In this document: piece after piece, positions 55,159 through 63,936 of the stretch
How the letters are laid out: each line of letters opens with the position of its first letter
How positions within the stretch are numbered: position 1 is the first letter of the stretch
From: Thiotrichaceae bacterium UBA4486
GTDB taxonomy: Bacteria > Pseudomonadota > Gammaproteobacteria > Eutrophobiales > Eutrophobiaceae
DNA length: 64,000 bases
Assembly: GCA_002389045.1 (NCBI GenBank)
Contig: DGNS01000009.1
Coordinates: forward strand, 201,898-265,897
Direction: 5' to 3'
The notes under the pieces: generated by a model
The model's input: the letters and a program-made list of their open reading frames with translations, nothing else
Database searches by the model: none
What the model was told of the DNA's origin: nothing
Program-made: the position numbers and the translations under genes

Positions 55159-55185
55159 TTAGCACTCTCACCACGAGAGTGCAAA
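55159..55185 (-). promoter_or_regulatory. CIRCE operator overlapping the hrcA promoter
   Basis: TTAGCACTC, nine bases, GAGTGCAAA: one mismatch from the CIRCE consensus. On the minus strand the same bases form a promoter, TTGCAC, 17 bp, TAAATT, so HrcA binding would block RNA polymerase. This predicts autoregulation of hrcA-grpE-dnaK-dnaJ. Confidence 0.9.
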
Positions 55186-55253
55186 AATGACGATTGGCCC
55201 GGGCATCAGTCCATGCTAACTTTGACCGCAAAAAAGCGGCTGCATCTCAATTT

Positions 55254-56120
55254 ATGTTCAATCATATCGGTCTTATTGCCTCGAACCGGCCCTCTCCCGG
55301 TATTACCCAAACGCTGGAACAGGTCCGGGATTTGCTGCAAGCGCGCCAAATCAGCATCAGTTACAGTGAGAGCTGCGCCAGGTTGCTCCCGGAGTTAGCC
55401 GGGAAAACCACCGCCAGCGACGATTTCTGCGAAACCTGCGACCTGGTCATCGTCATCGGTGGTGATGGCACCATGCTCAGCGTCGCCCACTCTATATGTC
55501 ACAAAAACATCCCCCTGCTCGGCATTAACCGTGGACACCTGGGGTTCCTCGCCGACATCCCGGCCGATGAAGTCACCCCCCAACTGGAGAAAATACTCGA
55601 CGGCAACTTCGTTGAGGAAAAGCGCTTCATGCTCTCCGGCGAGGTGGTGCGCAATGGCGAGGTCATTGCCACCGGCAATGCCTTCAATGACGTGGTCATC
55701 CAGAAGGGCAATATTGCACGGCTGGTCCAGTTTGACACCTACATCAACGACAATTTCCTGCTCACCCAGCGCTCCGACGGCATGATCATCTCCACGCCCA
55801 CGGGTTCCACGGCCTATGCGTTGTCGGGCGGCGGTCCCATTCTCTACCCGACCCTGGACGCACTGGTGCTGGTGCCCATCTGTCCGCACACGCTGAGTAT
55901 CCGGCCCATCGTCGTCGACGGCAACAGCCGCATCGAGATCGCCGTGGGGGATCGTGACATCGACAAGGCGCAACTCACCTGTGATGGCGAAACTCTGGGT
56001 AAACTGGTATCGGGGGATCGAATTATCGTCAGCAAGAAAGAAACGCTGGTCCGCCTGATCCACCCGGCTGACCATGACCACTTCGGGATCCTGCGGGCGA
56101 AGCTGAACTGGGGGCGCTAG
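55254..56120 (+). CDS. nadK: NAD kinase
   Basis: The 288-residue enzyme phosphorylates NAD to NADP with ATP. The diagnostic GGDGTML is in VIVIGGDGTMLSVAH (about 65-79), with GINRGHLGFLAD and ISTPTGSTAYALSGGGPI following. The ATG at 55254 aligns with E. coli NadK; the frame continues upstream to 55194 without similarity. recN starts two bases after the stop, so the two genes are one unit, divergent from hrcA. Confidence 0.95.
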   Translation: MFNHIGLIASNRPSPGITQTLEQVRDLLQARQISISYSESCARLLPELAGKTTASDDFCETCDLVIVIGGDGTMLSVAHSICHKNIPLLGINRGHLGFLADIPADEVTPQLEKILDGNFVEEKRFMLSGEVVRNGEVIATGNAFNDVVIQKGNIARLVQFDTYINDNFLLTQRSDGMIISTPTGSTAYALSGGGPILYPTLDALVLVPICPHTLSIRPIVVDGNSRIEIAVGDRDIDKAQLTCDGETLGKLVSGDRIIVSKKETLVRLIHPADHDHFGILRAKLNWGR

Positions 56121-56122
56121 CC

Positions 56123-57793
56123 TTGCTGCGCGAACTCCACATCCGCAATTTCGCCGTGGTGGAAACCCTGGACCTGGAATTCGGCTCGGGGATGAACGTA
56201 TTCACCGGTGAAACCGGCGCCGGCAAATCCATCATTGTTGATGCCATGGGACTGATCCTCGGTGATCGCGCTGACAGCAGTGTGGTTCGCGGCGGTCAGG
56301 ACCGCGCCGATATATCCGCGGTCTTTACCCTGGACGCTAACCCGACGGCGCGCGCCCTGCTCGGCGAGCTCGAAATCGAAACCGAGGATGACGAGGTCAT
56401 CATCCGCCGGGTGATCAGTCAGGAAGGCCGATCACGCGGTTTCATCAACAGCACGCCGGTACCGATCCAGCAGTTGAAATCACTGGGCGAATGCCTGGTC
56501 GAACTGCATGGCCAACACTCCCACCAGTCACTCCTGAAATCGGCCGTGCAACGGGCATTACTCGATTTCTATGGTCATCACGAGGAGCAGCTCGCACGGG
56601 TACGGGAACTCTTTAGCCGCTGGAGTGACCTGCAGGCGCGACTCGGCGAGCTCAGCGGCAGTAATGAAGACCGCGAAGCGCGCCTGGCCTTGCTCGAATA
56701 CCAGGTCGATGAGCTCGACAGCCTGGCGCTCGGCGAACATGAATACGCCGGGGTCAGCGCCGAGGTCAAACGTCTCACTCACCTCGGCGACATCATGGCG
56801 ACGGTCGAAGCCGCACACCGCAGCCTGTGCACGGATGATCCGTCGGCGCTGGATCTTTGCGCACATCATCACCAGTCCCTGGCGCGGCTGCTGGAACAGG
56901 AACCGGCGCTGGGCAGCGCGGTTGAACTCGTCAATAACGCCGTCATACAACTTCAGGAGGTCGCGTCTGAACTGCGCGATTACCTGGATAAACAGGATAC
57001 CGACCCCGGGCACCTTGCCGCCGCTGAAAAACGCCTTGACCAGATCCTGGAAACCGCGCGTAAACACCGCATCCCGCCCGAAGCACTCAACGAACACGCC
57101 GCACAACTGCGGCGCGATCTCGAGTTTCTCAAAAACAGTACAGAACAATACGAGTTGCTGCTCGAGCAGGCCAATCAAACCCTCGATCAATACCGTGAGG
57201 CTGCGGCGAAACTCAGCCGGCAACGGACAGACAGCGCCAAACAAATGGGCCTGGAAATCAGCACCACCCTGGCGCGGCTGGGCATGCCGGCGGCAGAATT
57301 CGAAATCAGCGTCTCAGCGGACGGGCAGGCGTCGCCTTCCGCATCCGGCATGGACCGGGTCGAGTACCTGTTCACGGCCAACCCCGGTCAAGCCCTGAAA
57401 CCCGTTAGCAAGGTCGCCTCCGGAGGCGAGCTGTCACGCATCAGCCTGGCCATCCAGGTCACCGCCACCGAACATCTTGCCGCCGGCAGCCTGGTCTTCG
57501 ATGAAGTCGACAGCGGTATCGGCGGTGGCACGGCCAGTATCGTTGGTGAATTACTGCACAGTCTCAGCGGTCAATACCAGGTATTTTGTGTCACCCACCT
57601 GGCCCAGGTAGCGGCCTTCGGCGATAGCCATTACCACGTTGCCAAAATGGCCGGCAACAATGTCACCCGAACGCAGGTGCGCAAGCTGGAAGGCGACAGC
57701 CGGGTGGAAGAGATCGCCCGCATGATGGGCGGTGCCAGGATCACCGAGCAGAGCCTGGCGCATGCCCGGGAAATGCTGGGCGCAGCCGGGTAA
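56123..57793 (+). CDS. recN: DNA repair protein RecN
   Basis: This is a 556-residue SMC-like ATPase for double-strand break repair. Walker A GETGAGKS is at 29-36; a long coiled coil occupies the middle (about 150-380); the ABC signature region SGGELSRISLAIQ and Walker B LVFDEVDSGIGG are near the C-terminus. The start codon is TTG (no ATG fits the conserved MLRELHIRNFAVVE), two bases after the nadK stop, implying translational coupling. A CAG heptamer array begins right after the stop. Confidence 0.96.
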   Translation: MLRELHIRNFAVVETLDLEFGSGMNVFTGETGAGKSIIVDAMGLILGDRADSSVVRGGQDRADISAVFTLDANPTARALLGELEIETEDDEVIIRRVISQEGRSRGFINSTPVPIQQLKSLGECLVELHGQHSHQSLLKSAVQRALLDFYGHHEEQLARVRELFSRWSDLQARLGELSGSNEDREARLALLEYQVDELDSLALGEHEYAGVSAEVKRLTHLGDIMATVEAAHRSLCTDDPSALDLCAHHHQSLARLLEQEPALGSAVELVNNAVIQLQEVASELRDYLDKQDTDPGHLAAAEKRLDQILETARKHRIPPEALNEHAAQLRRDLEFLKNSTEQYELLLEQANQTLDQYREAAAKLSRQRTDSAKQMGLEISTTLARLGMPAAEFEISVSADGQASPSASGMDRVEYLFTANPGQALKPVSKVASGGELSRISLAIQVTATEHLAAGSLVFDEVDSGIGGGTASIVGELLHSLSGQYQVFCVTHLAQVAAFGDSHYHVAKMAGNNVTRTQVRKLEGDSRVEEIARMMGGARITEQSLAHAREMLGAAG

Positions 57794-57847
57794 CAGATCT
57801 CAGATCTCAGATATCAGATTTCAGATCTCAGATTTCAGATTTCAGAA
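57794..57847 (+). repeat. Heptamer array (CAG + 4) after recN
   Basis: Starting on the base after the TAA stop, CAG recurs eight times every 7 bases with tetramers ATCT, ATCT, ATAT, ATTT, ATCT, ATTT, ATTT, AAGG. On the opposite strand, toward fur, the same array reads TGA + 4. Confidence 0.8.
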
Positions 57848-57894
57848 GGATGCGGGTGGGATGGAGGGCGCCGGGCTTTCATCCCGGCGGGACG

Positions 57895-58302
57895 TCAGGT
57901 TTCTCGTTTGGGTTTTACGTAGAGAACGAGGCTGTGATCGACCAGTTCGTAACCGTGTGTATCGGCAATCTCTTTCTGGATCTTCTCGATCATGGCATTC
58001 TGGAACTCGATGACTTCACCGGTTTCCGTGCAGACCATGTGATCGTGGTGGGGGCCGCGGTCAAGTTCAAATACGGAATGCCCGGAATCGAAGTTGTGGC
58101 GCATGACCAGCCCTGCAGCCTCGAATTGGGTCAGCACCCGGTAGACGGTAGCCAGGCCGACCTCCTCGTTGGCCTCGATCAGCGTCTTGTAGACATCCTC
58201 GGCGCTGAGGTGCTTGTCCGCGGATTCTTCGAGGATCTGCAAAATACGGATCCGCGGCAGTGTCGCCTTAAGGCCGGCTTTCTTGAGATCACTGGGTTCC
58301 AT
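57895..58302 (-). CDS. fur: Ferric uptake regulator Fur
   Basis: This 135-residue iron-responsive repressor has an N-terminal winged helix (LKATLPRIRILQIL; GLATVYRVLTQFEAAGLV) and a dimerisation domain with the metal ligands HHDHMVC and the EFQN/NHS-type His site (VDHSLVLYV). Only one Cys of the usual CxxC zinc pair is present, as in pseudomonad Fur, so the structural zinc site is absent. It is divergent from bamE, the conserved arrangement. Confidence 0.95.
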   Translation of the reverse strand: MEPSDLKKAGLKATLPRIRILQILEESADKHLSAEDVYKTLIEANEEVGLATVYRVLTQFEAAGLVMRHNFDSGHSVFELDRGPHHDHMVCTETGEVIEFQNAMIEKIQKEIADTHGYELVDHSLVLYVKPKRET

Positions 58303-58428
58303 AAGTCATGTCATGCTGAGGATGCGTGATTTACAGACAGTATACTCAATCTTCAGGAATAATGGCGAATTTGCACGGGTATAACTTCCGGCATTAAGCT
58401 ACAATTCGTTTGCGCATTAATTATTCCT

Positions 58429-59199
58429 ATGTCTACCAGCTACCTGAAAATGTTCCGCCTCCTGCCCCTGCTCATTGTAATTCTGGCATCCTGCTCAAAA
58501 ATCGAGGACGGCAGCATCAAACCGCCGTTGGTCCACCGCATCGATATCCAGCAGGGCAACGTGGTCGATCAGGCCATGATTAACAGGCTCAAGGTGGGGA
58601 TGGATAAAAAGCAGGTACGCTTCATTATGGGCAGCCCGCTACTGGTGGATCCTTTCCACAGCGGCCGCTGGGATTACCTGTATACCCACCAGGAAGGTGG
58701 CGGTGTCCGCGAGAAGCGCCATATAACCCTGTATTTCGAGGATGAAAAACTCGCCTTTGTCAAAGGCGATATCAAGGTGACCAACCTGCCCATCAAGACC
58801 GATGAAACCAACAGGGAGAAATCCATCGAGGTGCCTGCCGACATCAGTAACAAGACATTCCTCGAGCGCTTGTTCGAGGATGAACCGGAGTTGCCTGATA
58901 CCGTCACCACCGATGACACGCCTGTCACCGGGGATCCCGCGGATGATTCACAGGCGCTGGTCGAGGATCCCCCCGGTATGGATGAACCCTTGCCGGATGC
59001 CGTGGAAACCGATGCCACCGAAGTCGACTTGCCGCCCGAGGCGGAAACCCCGGAAACGGTCAGTGCGACAACGGATGATACGGCGGATACCGAGGAAGGC
59101 GGATTTTTCAGCAATCTCTGGGGCAAGCTATCCGGCAATAACAATCAAGATACACCACCCGATGCCGAAGTGCTGGATCCGGATCTGGAGAATAAGTAG
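58429..59199 (+). CDS. bamE: Outer membrane assembly lipoprotein BamE with long acidic tail
   Basis: BamE is a lipoprotein of the BAM complex that inserts outer membrane barrels. The lipobox ILASC gives Cys22; the BamE fold spans about 35-120 (QGNVVDQAMINRLKVGMDKKQV, FIMGSPLLVDPFHSGRWDYLY). E. coli BamE has only 113 residues, whereas this product has 256: the extra 115 or so residues are Asp/Glu/Pro/Thr-rich and likely disordered, ending FFSNLWGKLSGN. The tail is unexplained; similar but shorter extensions occur in relatives. It is divergent from fur. Confidence 0.92.
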   Translation: MSTSYLKMFRLLPLLIVILASCSKIEDGSIKPPLVHRIDIQQGNVVDQAMINRLKVGMDKKQVRFIMGSPLLVDPFHSGRWDYLYTHQEGGGVREKRHITLYFEDEKLAFVKGDIKVTNLPIKTDETNREKSIEVPADISNKTFLERLFEDEPELPDTVTTDDTPVTGDPADDSQALVEDPPGMDEPLPDAVETDATEVDLPPEAETPETVSATTDDTADTEEGGFFSNLWGKLSGNNNQDTPPDAEVLDPDLENK

Positions 59200-59288
59200 T
59201 CATTGGGTCGTATTGGTGATTGGTGAGCAGAGTTTAACCGAAATCAGTAAACTACGACTCACCATTCACTACTCACTACCCACTGACC
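59200..59288. repeat. Inverted heptamer element between bamE and rnfH
   Basis: ATTGGTGATTGGTGAG (59212-59227) faces CTCACCATTCAC repeats (59258 onward). Read with rnfH, TGA recurs every 7 bases with tetramers GTAG, ATGG, GTCG. The rnfH stop codon (59269-59271) and its last residues lie inside the array. Confidence 0.7.
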
Positions 59289-59559
59289 GGGCGCGCCGGC
59301 GCCGGGCCTCCTTGGGGTCTGCTTTTAACGGCCGGTAAATTTCAATGCGATCGCCCTCCTCTACGCGATCATCCAGGGATCGTAATTCACTGAACACGCC
59401 CACCCGGTTTTGTTGCAGGTTGATGTGCGGACATTCATCGAGGATACCGGAGCGGCGAATGGCATCACCGAGGGTGCTTCCCGCAGGCACTGTCACATTA
59501 AAAACGTACTGCTGATCCGGCAGTGCGTAACACACCTCGACGTGGATATCAGCGTCCAT
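59269..59559 (-). CDS. rnfH: RnfH family (UPF0125) protein
   Basis: This small ubiquitin-like-fold protein of 96 residues (YALPDQQYVFNVTVPAGSTLGDAIRRSGIL, then NRVGVFSELRSLDDRVEEGDRIEIYRPL) is the usual partner gene of ratA. The start at 59559 overlaps the ratA 3' end by 11 bases, indicating coupled translation. The C-terminal SVGSE comes from the heptamer repeat. The role is unknown; the pair has been discussed as a toxin-antitoxin-like unit but that is not established. Confidence 0.88.
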   Translation of the reverse strand: MDADIHVEVCYALPDQQYVFNVTVPAGSTLGDAIRRSGILDECPHINLQQNRVGVFSELRSLDDRVEEGDRIEIYRPLKADPKEARRRRARSVGSE

Positions 59560-59983
59560 AGAGTTCACGGGCGCGTTGTGTAAAGGCATCGACCAGGCTG
59601 TTGAGGATTTTATTGAACGTTTTTCCCAATGCCATTTTCACAAGCCGGTTTTTGAATTCGAAACGCATGTTGAGCCTGATAAAACAACGGTTGTCACCCA
59701 GATCCTCGAATTGCCAGCTTCCGGTCAGTTCCCTGAACGGTCCCTCGACCAGCCGTATGGTAATCAGCCGATCGGGCTGCATGGTGTTTTCAGTGGTAAA
59801 GGTGTACGCCAGCTTGCCGGCCTTCAGGGTAAGGCTGGCCCGCAACCGATCGTCGTGACTTTCATGCAGCCGTGAATCGCTGCACCAGGGCAGAAACTCC
59901 GGGTACGACTCGACGTCATTCACCAGTGCATACATCTGTGCCGATGTGTATGGCACTGTTGCTGTTTTTTCGATTTCAGTCAC
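59549..59983 (-). CDS. ratA: RatA-type START-fold protein
   Basis: This 144-residue coenzyme Q-binding (COQ10/START) family protein begins MTEIEKTATVPYTSAQMYALVNDVESYPEFLPWC and ends LVDAFTQRARELYG. In E. coli RatA has been reported to block 70S assembly, while relatives of COQ10 handle ubiquinone; either role is possible here. It is normally divergent from smpB; here smpB is absent and a sodium symporter gene lies upstream on the same strand, 27 bp away. Confidence 0.9.
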   Translation of the reverse strand: MTEIEKTATVPYTSAQMYALVNDVESYPEFLPWCSDSRLHESHDDRLRASLTLKAGKLAYTFTTENTMQPDRLITIRLVEGPFRELTGSWQFEDLGDNRCFIRLNMRFEFKNRLVKMALGKTFNKILNSLVDAFTQRARELYGR

Positions 59984-60010
59984 AAATCCGGAACAAATAT
60001 TTTTATCGTA

Positions 60011-61378
60011 TTAAAGCCCGATCAAACCGATCGCCTGGAGGAAAATCAGGATAACACCCACCGGCGCGATGTATCTTACCAGCACCAGCCATACCTGGTA
60101 GGAGCGCATTGATTTCAACGCCAGTTCCTCACGGCTGGATTCCCGCCGCATGATCCAGGCGGCGAAGATGGCCACGAACAGGCCGCCTAGTGGCAGCAGA
60201 ATATTGGATGTCAGCTTATCCATAACATCAAAATACGTCAGACCGAACAGTTTGTAGTCCGACCACAGGTTAAACGACAGCGCCGAGCCGATGCCCAGCA
60301 ACCAGGCAATGACGCCGGCCAGGATTGCGGCACGATTTCTTCTCATGTTGCGATTTTCAACCAGCCAGGCTACGGCAGGCTCAAGCAGCGAGATCGATGA
60401 GGTCCAGGCAGCAAACAACAGCAGGATAAAAAATACGGTGCCGATGAAATGCCCGAAGGGCATCTGTCCGAAAGCAATGGGCAGACTGACAAAAATCAGT
60501 CCGGGCCCGGCGCCGGGCTCAAGCCCGGAACTGAATACCAGCGGGAAAATCGCCAGTCCGGCGAGCATGGCCACCAGGGTATCCGCCAGGGCGATACTGA
60601 CACTGGTCCTGGCAATGGATGTTGTGTGTGAAAGATAAGACCCATAGACCATGATGGCGCCCATGCCGAGACTGAGACTGAAAAAGGCCTGACCCAGGGC
60701 GGCCAATACTGACCCCGCCGACAGCTTGCTGAAATCCGGCCAGAGCAGGTAATTGAAACCTTCGATAAACCCTGGAGTGGACATCGCATATCCCACCATG
60801 ATCAACAACAGAATAAACAAAGAAGGCATCAGGTATTTGACCGCGCGTTCAAGACCGCTTCTGACGCCCAGTGAGACGACCAGGGTTGTGATGGCCATAA
60901 ACAGCGTATGCAACAGCATCAACAAGCCGGGATCGGTCAGCAAGCCCTCGAAAAGGATGCCGATCTCCTCGTCGGTCATGCGTTCAAAACCGCTGAATCC
61001 CGACTTGGCGATATAAAACAGTGTCCAGCCGGCTACGACACTGTAGAACGACAGGATCAGAAAACCGGCCACAACACCCATCCAGCCAAGCAGTGACCAG
61101 GCCCGGTGATGCCCCTCCTCCTCTGCCAGCGTGCGCATGGTGTTGATCGGACTCTGGCGGCCGCGCCGGCCGATCATGATCTCGGCAATCATGATTGGTA
61201 TACCCACGCAAAAAACGCATAACAGGTACATGAGGACAAACGCCCCACCGCCGTTCTCCCCGGTGACGTAGGGAAAGCGCCAGATATTGCCTAGCCCGAC
61301 GGCCGAACCGGTAGCGGCAAGGATGAATGCCCAGCGCGAGGACCACTGGCCATGGATGGATTTGCGTTTCGAGATCAT
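60011..61378 (-). CDS. SNF-family sodium-dependent transporter
   Basis: The 455-residue inner membrane protein has about 11-12 helices with the signature GSAVGLGNIWRFPYVTGENGGG-like start (ATGSAVGLGNIWRFPYV near 21-37), the LeuT-type unwound helix 1 that binds Na+ and substrate. It would import an amino acid or similar solute with Na+. The ATG at 61378 is preferred to a longer frame from 61435. It shares its promoter region with the divergent kinase gene. Confidence 0.88.
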   Translation of the reverse strand: MISKRKSIHGQWSSRWAFILAATGSAVGLGNIWRFPYVTGENGGGAFVLMYLLCVFCVGIPIMIAEIMIGRRGRQSPINTMRTLAEEEGHHRAWSLLGWMGVVAGFLILSFYSVVAGWTLFYIAKSGFSGFERMTDEEIGILFEGLLTDPGLLMLLHTLFMAITTLVVSLGVRSGLERAVKYLMPSLFILLLIMVGYAMSTPGFIEGFNYLLWPDFSKLSAGSVLAALGQAFFSLSLGMGAIMVYGSYLSHTTSIARTSVSIALADTLVAMLAGLAIFPLVFSSGLEPGAGPGLIFVSLPIAFGQMPFGHFIGTVFFILLLFAAWTSSISLLEPAVAWLVENRNMRRNRAAILAGVIAWLLGIGSALSFNLWSDYKLFGLTYFDVMDKLTSNILLPLGGLFVAIFAAWIMRRESSREELALKSMRSYQVWLVLVRYIAPVGVILIFLQAIGLIGL

Positions 61379-61497
61379 GGATTTATCCGTTTTGATTGAA
61401 TTCTGCTGTAAATACGTACGCCACTCAACCGGCAATGATGCACGGCTTCAGTTCGAAGTCGCGACTGCCGTTATAACTCAAGGGGGTAATAATCACC

Positions 61498-63936
61498 ATG
61501 GCCTTGGCAGCACACGAACTATCAGCACCGCGATCTCTTCCCGAACAGATTGGCCGCTTCACGCCCATCAAAAAGCTGGGCCGCGGCGCCCAGGGCATCG
61601 TCTATCTCGCCCGGGATACGCAACTGGAACGCGAAGTCGCCATCAAGACCCTGACGCGCAAGCAGCAGGCCGGCGCCAGGCTGCTCAACGAAGCAAAAAA
61701 CGTCAGCAAACTGAATCATAAAAACATCGTAACCCTGCATGAGATTGGCGTGCATGAAGACGTGACCTACCTGGTCTATGGTTATATCGAGGGCGAGTCA
61801 CTGAAACAGCGGCTGAAAAGCACACGGCCGATCCCGAAGATCAAGGCGGCGATGCTCATCGCACGGTTGCTCGATGCACTTCAGTACGCCCATGAGAACG
61901 GCATAATTCATCGTGATCTCAATCCCTCGAATATTCTGATCGACAAGGAAGAAACCCCGAAAATCCTCGACTTCGGCATCTCGCAGAGTATCAGCGCAGA
62001 CACGACCAGTGATGTGTCGGGCACGGCCAATTACCTGGCTCCGGAAGTGCTGTCCAGTGGCGAGGTCGGTCCGCAGGCGGACCTGTTTTCCATCGGCCTC
62101 GTGCTGCACGAGATGCTCACCGGGCGCATGGTGTTCAAGGGCGAAAATCCCATGGCCGTGATGTACCAGGTCATCAACGAGAACATCCTGCCGCCGTCGA
62201 AATTCAACCGGGACATCGACCCGGCACTGGACGGCATCGTCATGCAGGCACTGGAACGGGACACGGATAAACGCTACCGGCACGCGCGGGAAATGCTCAA
62301 TGCGATCAACGAATACCTGCAGGGATTTGAATCGACGGACACGGATGTAGGAGATGATGAAGAAGCGGCAGCAAAGAACGGCACCCTGGAATTCCTGTTG
62401 CGCCGGATGCAACGCAAGCAGGATTTCCCGGCCATCTCCGGCCACATCACCGAGATCAACCAGAAAGCTTCGCACAGTTCCATTGCCTCGGCCTCTGAAC
62501 TGTCCAACGTGATATTGAAGGATTATGCCCTGACCACCAAGTTACTGCGCCTGGTCAACTCCTGTTTTTACGGTCAGTTCGGCGGCGAAATAACCACCGT
62601 TTCGCGCGCAATCATCATTCTCGGTTATGAACAGGTACGTACGGCCGCTCTCAGCATTATCCTGTTCGAACACCTCAACAATGACAGGCAGGCCGAGGAG
62701 ATGAAACTGACGGCCTACAGCGCACTCATGAGCGGCATCATTGCACGTGAACAGGCGAAGAAGATGAAGCTGACCCTGCAGGACGACATAGAATCAACCT
62801 TCATCGCCTCCATGTTTCACAATCTCGGCCAGTTACTGTCGATCTATTATTTTCCCGATGAGTACCAGGAAATCACTCACCTGATGAACAGTCAGGGATT
62901 CGATGAAGACAAGGCCGCCAGGTCCGTGCTCGGTCTGCCGTTCGCGGAGATCGGCAAGGGCATCGCCAGGGAATGGAAACTCCCCGGCGTCATGATCGAG
63001 AGCATGAACAGGATGCCAGCGGGACCGGTGAAAGCGCCGAAAAACAAGGATGAAACCATCCGCCAGCTGTCATCCTTTGCCAATGAACTCTGCGCCATCG
63101 GACAGATGCAGCCCGAGGATGCCGCCAAAGCAAAAAAAGCCCTGGCCGAACGCTACGAGGACGCCCTGAAGATAGACGGGGACCGGATCGAGGCGTTGAT
63201 CACGTCGTCAAAAACAGAAGTCAGCGAATTTACCCGCGCGCTCAAAATCGACACCCGCGGCATCCGGATGTTCGCCGCTGAAACCGGCCTGGACAATTTT
63301 GACGGCGACAGCGTCACCACAAATGGCGTTGACAGCACTGATGAGGATCGGCTTTCCGCCACCAGCAACAGCGCGCTGGAACGGGCCATGGAATCCGGGG
63401 ATACACAGGCCCAGAACAAGGCCCGCCAGGAAATCCTGATGCAGGGAGTGGCCGAGATCACCAATTGCATGCTCGATGACTTCGATCTGAACGAACTCCT
63501 GACCATGGTGCTGGAAACCATCTATCGCGGCATGGGCTTTACCCGGGTGCTGTTCTGCATTCGTGACGGCAGGAACCGCACCATCAACGCCCGGTTCGGA
63601 CTTGGCAAGAGCATCGACAGTATCATTCCGCAATTCCGCTTCAGCCTCGGCGATGAAGACGATATCGTTCATGCCGCCATCAATCGCGGCAAGGAATGCA
63701 TCATTCTTGATGTGAACTCACCCGAATACCGGGCGCGCGTACCGGAGTATCTGCGCAAGGTGACCCGGCCGCGCTCCGTTGTTCTCTATCCCATTCTGGT
63801 CAACCGCCGTGTCATCGGTCTGCTCTATGCCGATATGGACGAGTGCTCTCCGGACGTCTCCGCCGATGCCTTGAAATTTTTCAAAACACTCAGGAACCAG
63901 GCCGCACTGGCGATACAGCAAAAAAATAGCAAATAG
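61498..63936 (+). CDS. Serine/threonine kinase - HDOD - GAF fusion protein
   Basis: This is an 812-residue soluble signalling protein. The Hanks-type kinase (about 20-275) has GRGAQG, Lys50, a catalytic loop HRDLNPSN (138-145) with Asn in place of the usual Lys after HRDL, and DFG (158-160). The HDOD domain (about 300-500, LTTKLLRLVNSCFYG) has no HD phosphodiesterase signature. A charged linker leads to a GAF domain (about 660-805). GGGGG precedes the ATG. HDOD proteins often act downstream of c-di-GMP or two-component systems; the substrate and ligand here are unknown. The stop codon lies inside a heptamer array. Confidence 0.87.
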   Translation: MALAAHELSAPRSLPEQIGRFTPIKKLGRGAQGIVYLARDTQLEREVAIKTLTRKQQAGARLLNEAKNVSKLNHKNIVTLHEIGVHEDVTYLVYGYIEGESLKQRLKSTRPIPKIKAAMLIARLLDALQYAHENGIIHRDLNPSNILIDKEETPKILDFGISQSISADTTSDVSGTANYLAPEVLSSGEVGPQADLFSIGLVLHEMLTGRMVFKGENPMAVMYQVINENILPPSKFNRDIDPALDGIVMQALERDTDKRYRHAREMLNAINEYLQGFESTDTDVGDDEEAAAKNGTLEFLLRRMQRKQDFPAISGHITEINQKASHSSIASASELSNVILKDYALTTKLLRLVNSCFYGQFGGEITTVSRAIIILGYEQVRTAALSIILFEHLNNDRQAEEMKLTAYSALMSGIIAREQAKKMKLTLQDDIESTFIASMFHNLGQLLSIYYFPDEYQEITHLMNSQGFDEDKAARSVLGLPFAEIGKGIAREWKLPGVMIESMNRMPAGPVKAPKNKDETIRQLSSFANELCAIGQMQPEDAAKAKKALAERYEDALKIDGDRIEALITSSKTEVSEFTRALKIDTRGIRMFAAETGLDNFDGDSVTTNGVDSTDEDRLSATSNSALERAMESGDTQAQNKARQEILMQGVAEITNCMLDDFDLNELLTMVLETIYRGMGFTRVLFCIRDGRNRTINARFGLGKSIDSIIPQFRFSLGDEDDIVHAAINRGKECIILDVNSPEYRARVPEYLRKVTRPRSVVLYPILVNRRVIGLLYADMDECSPDVSADALKFFKTLRNQAALAIQQKNSK

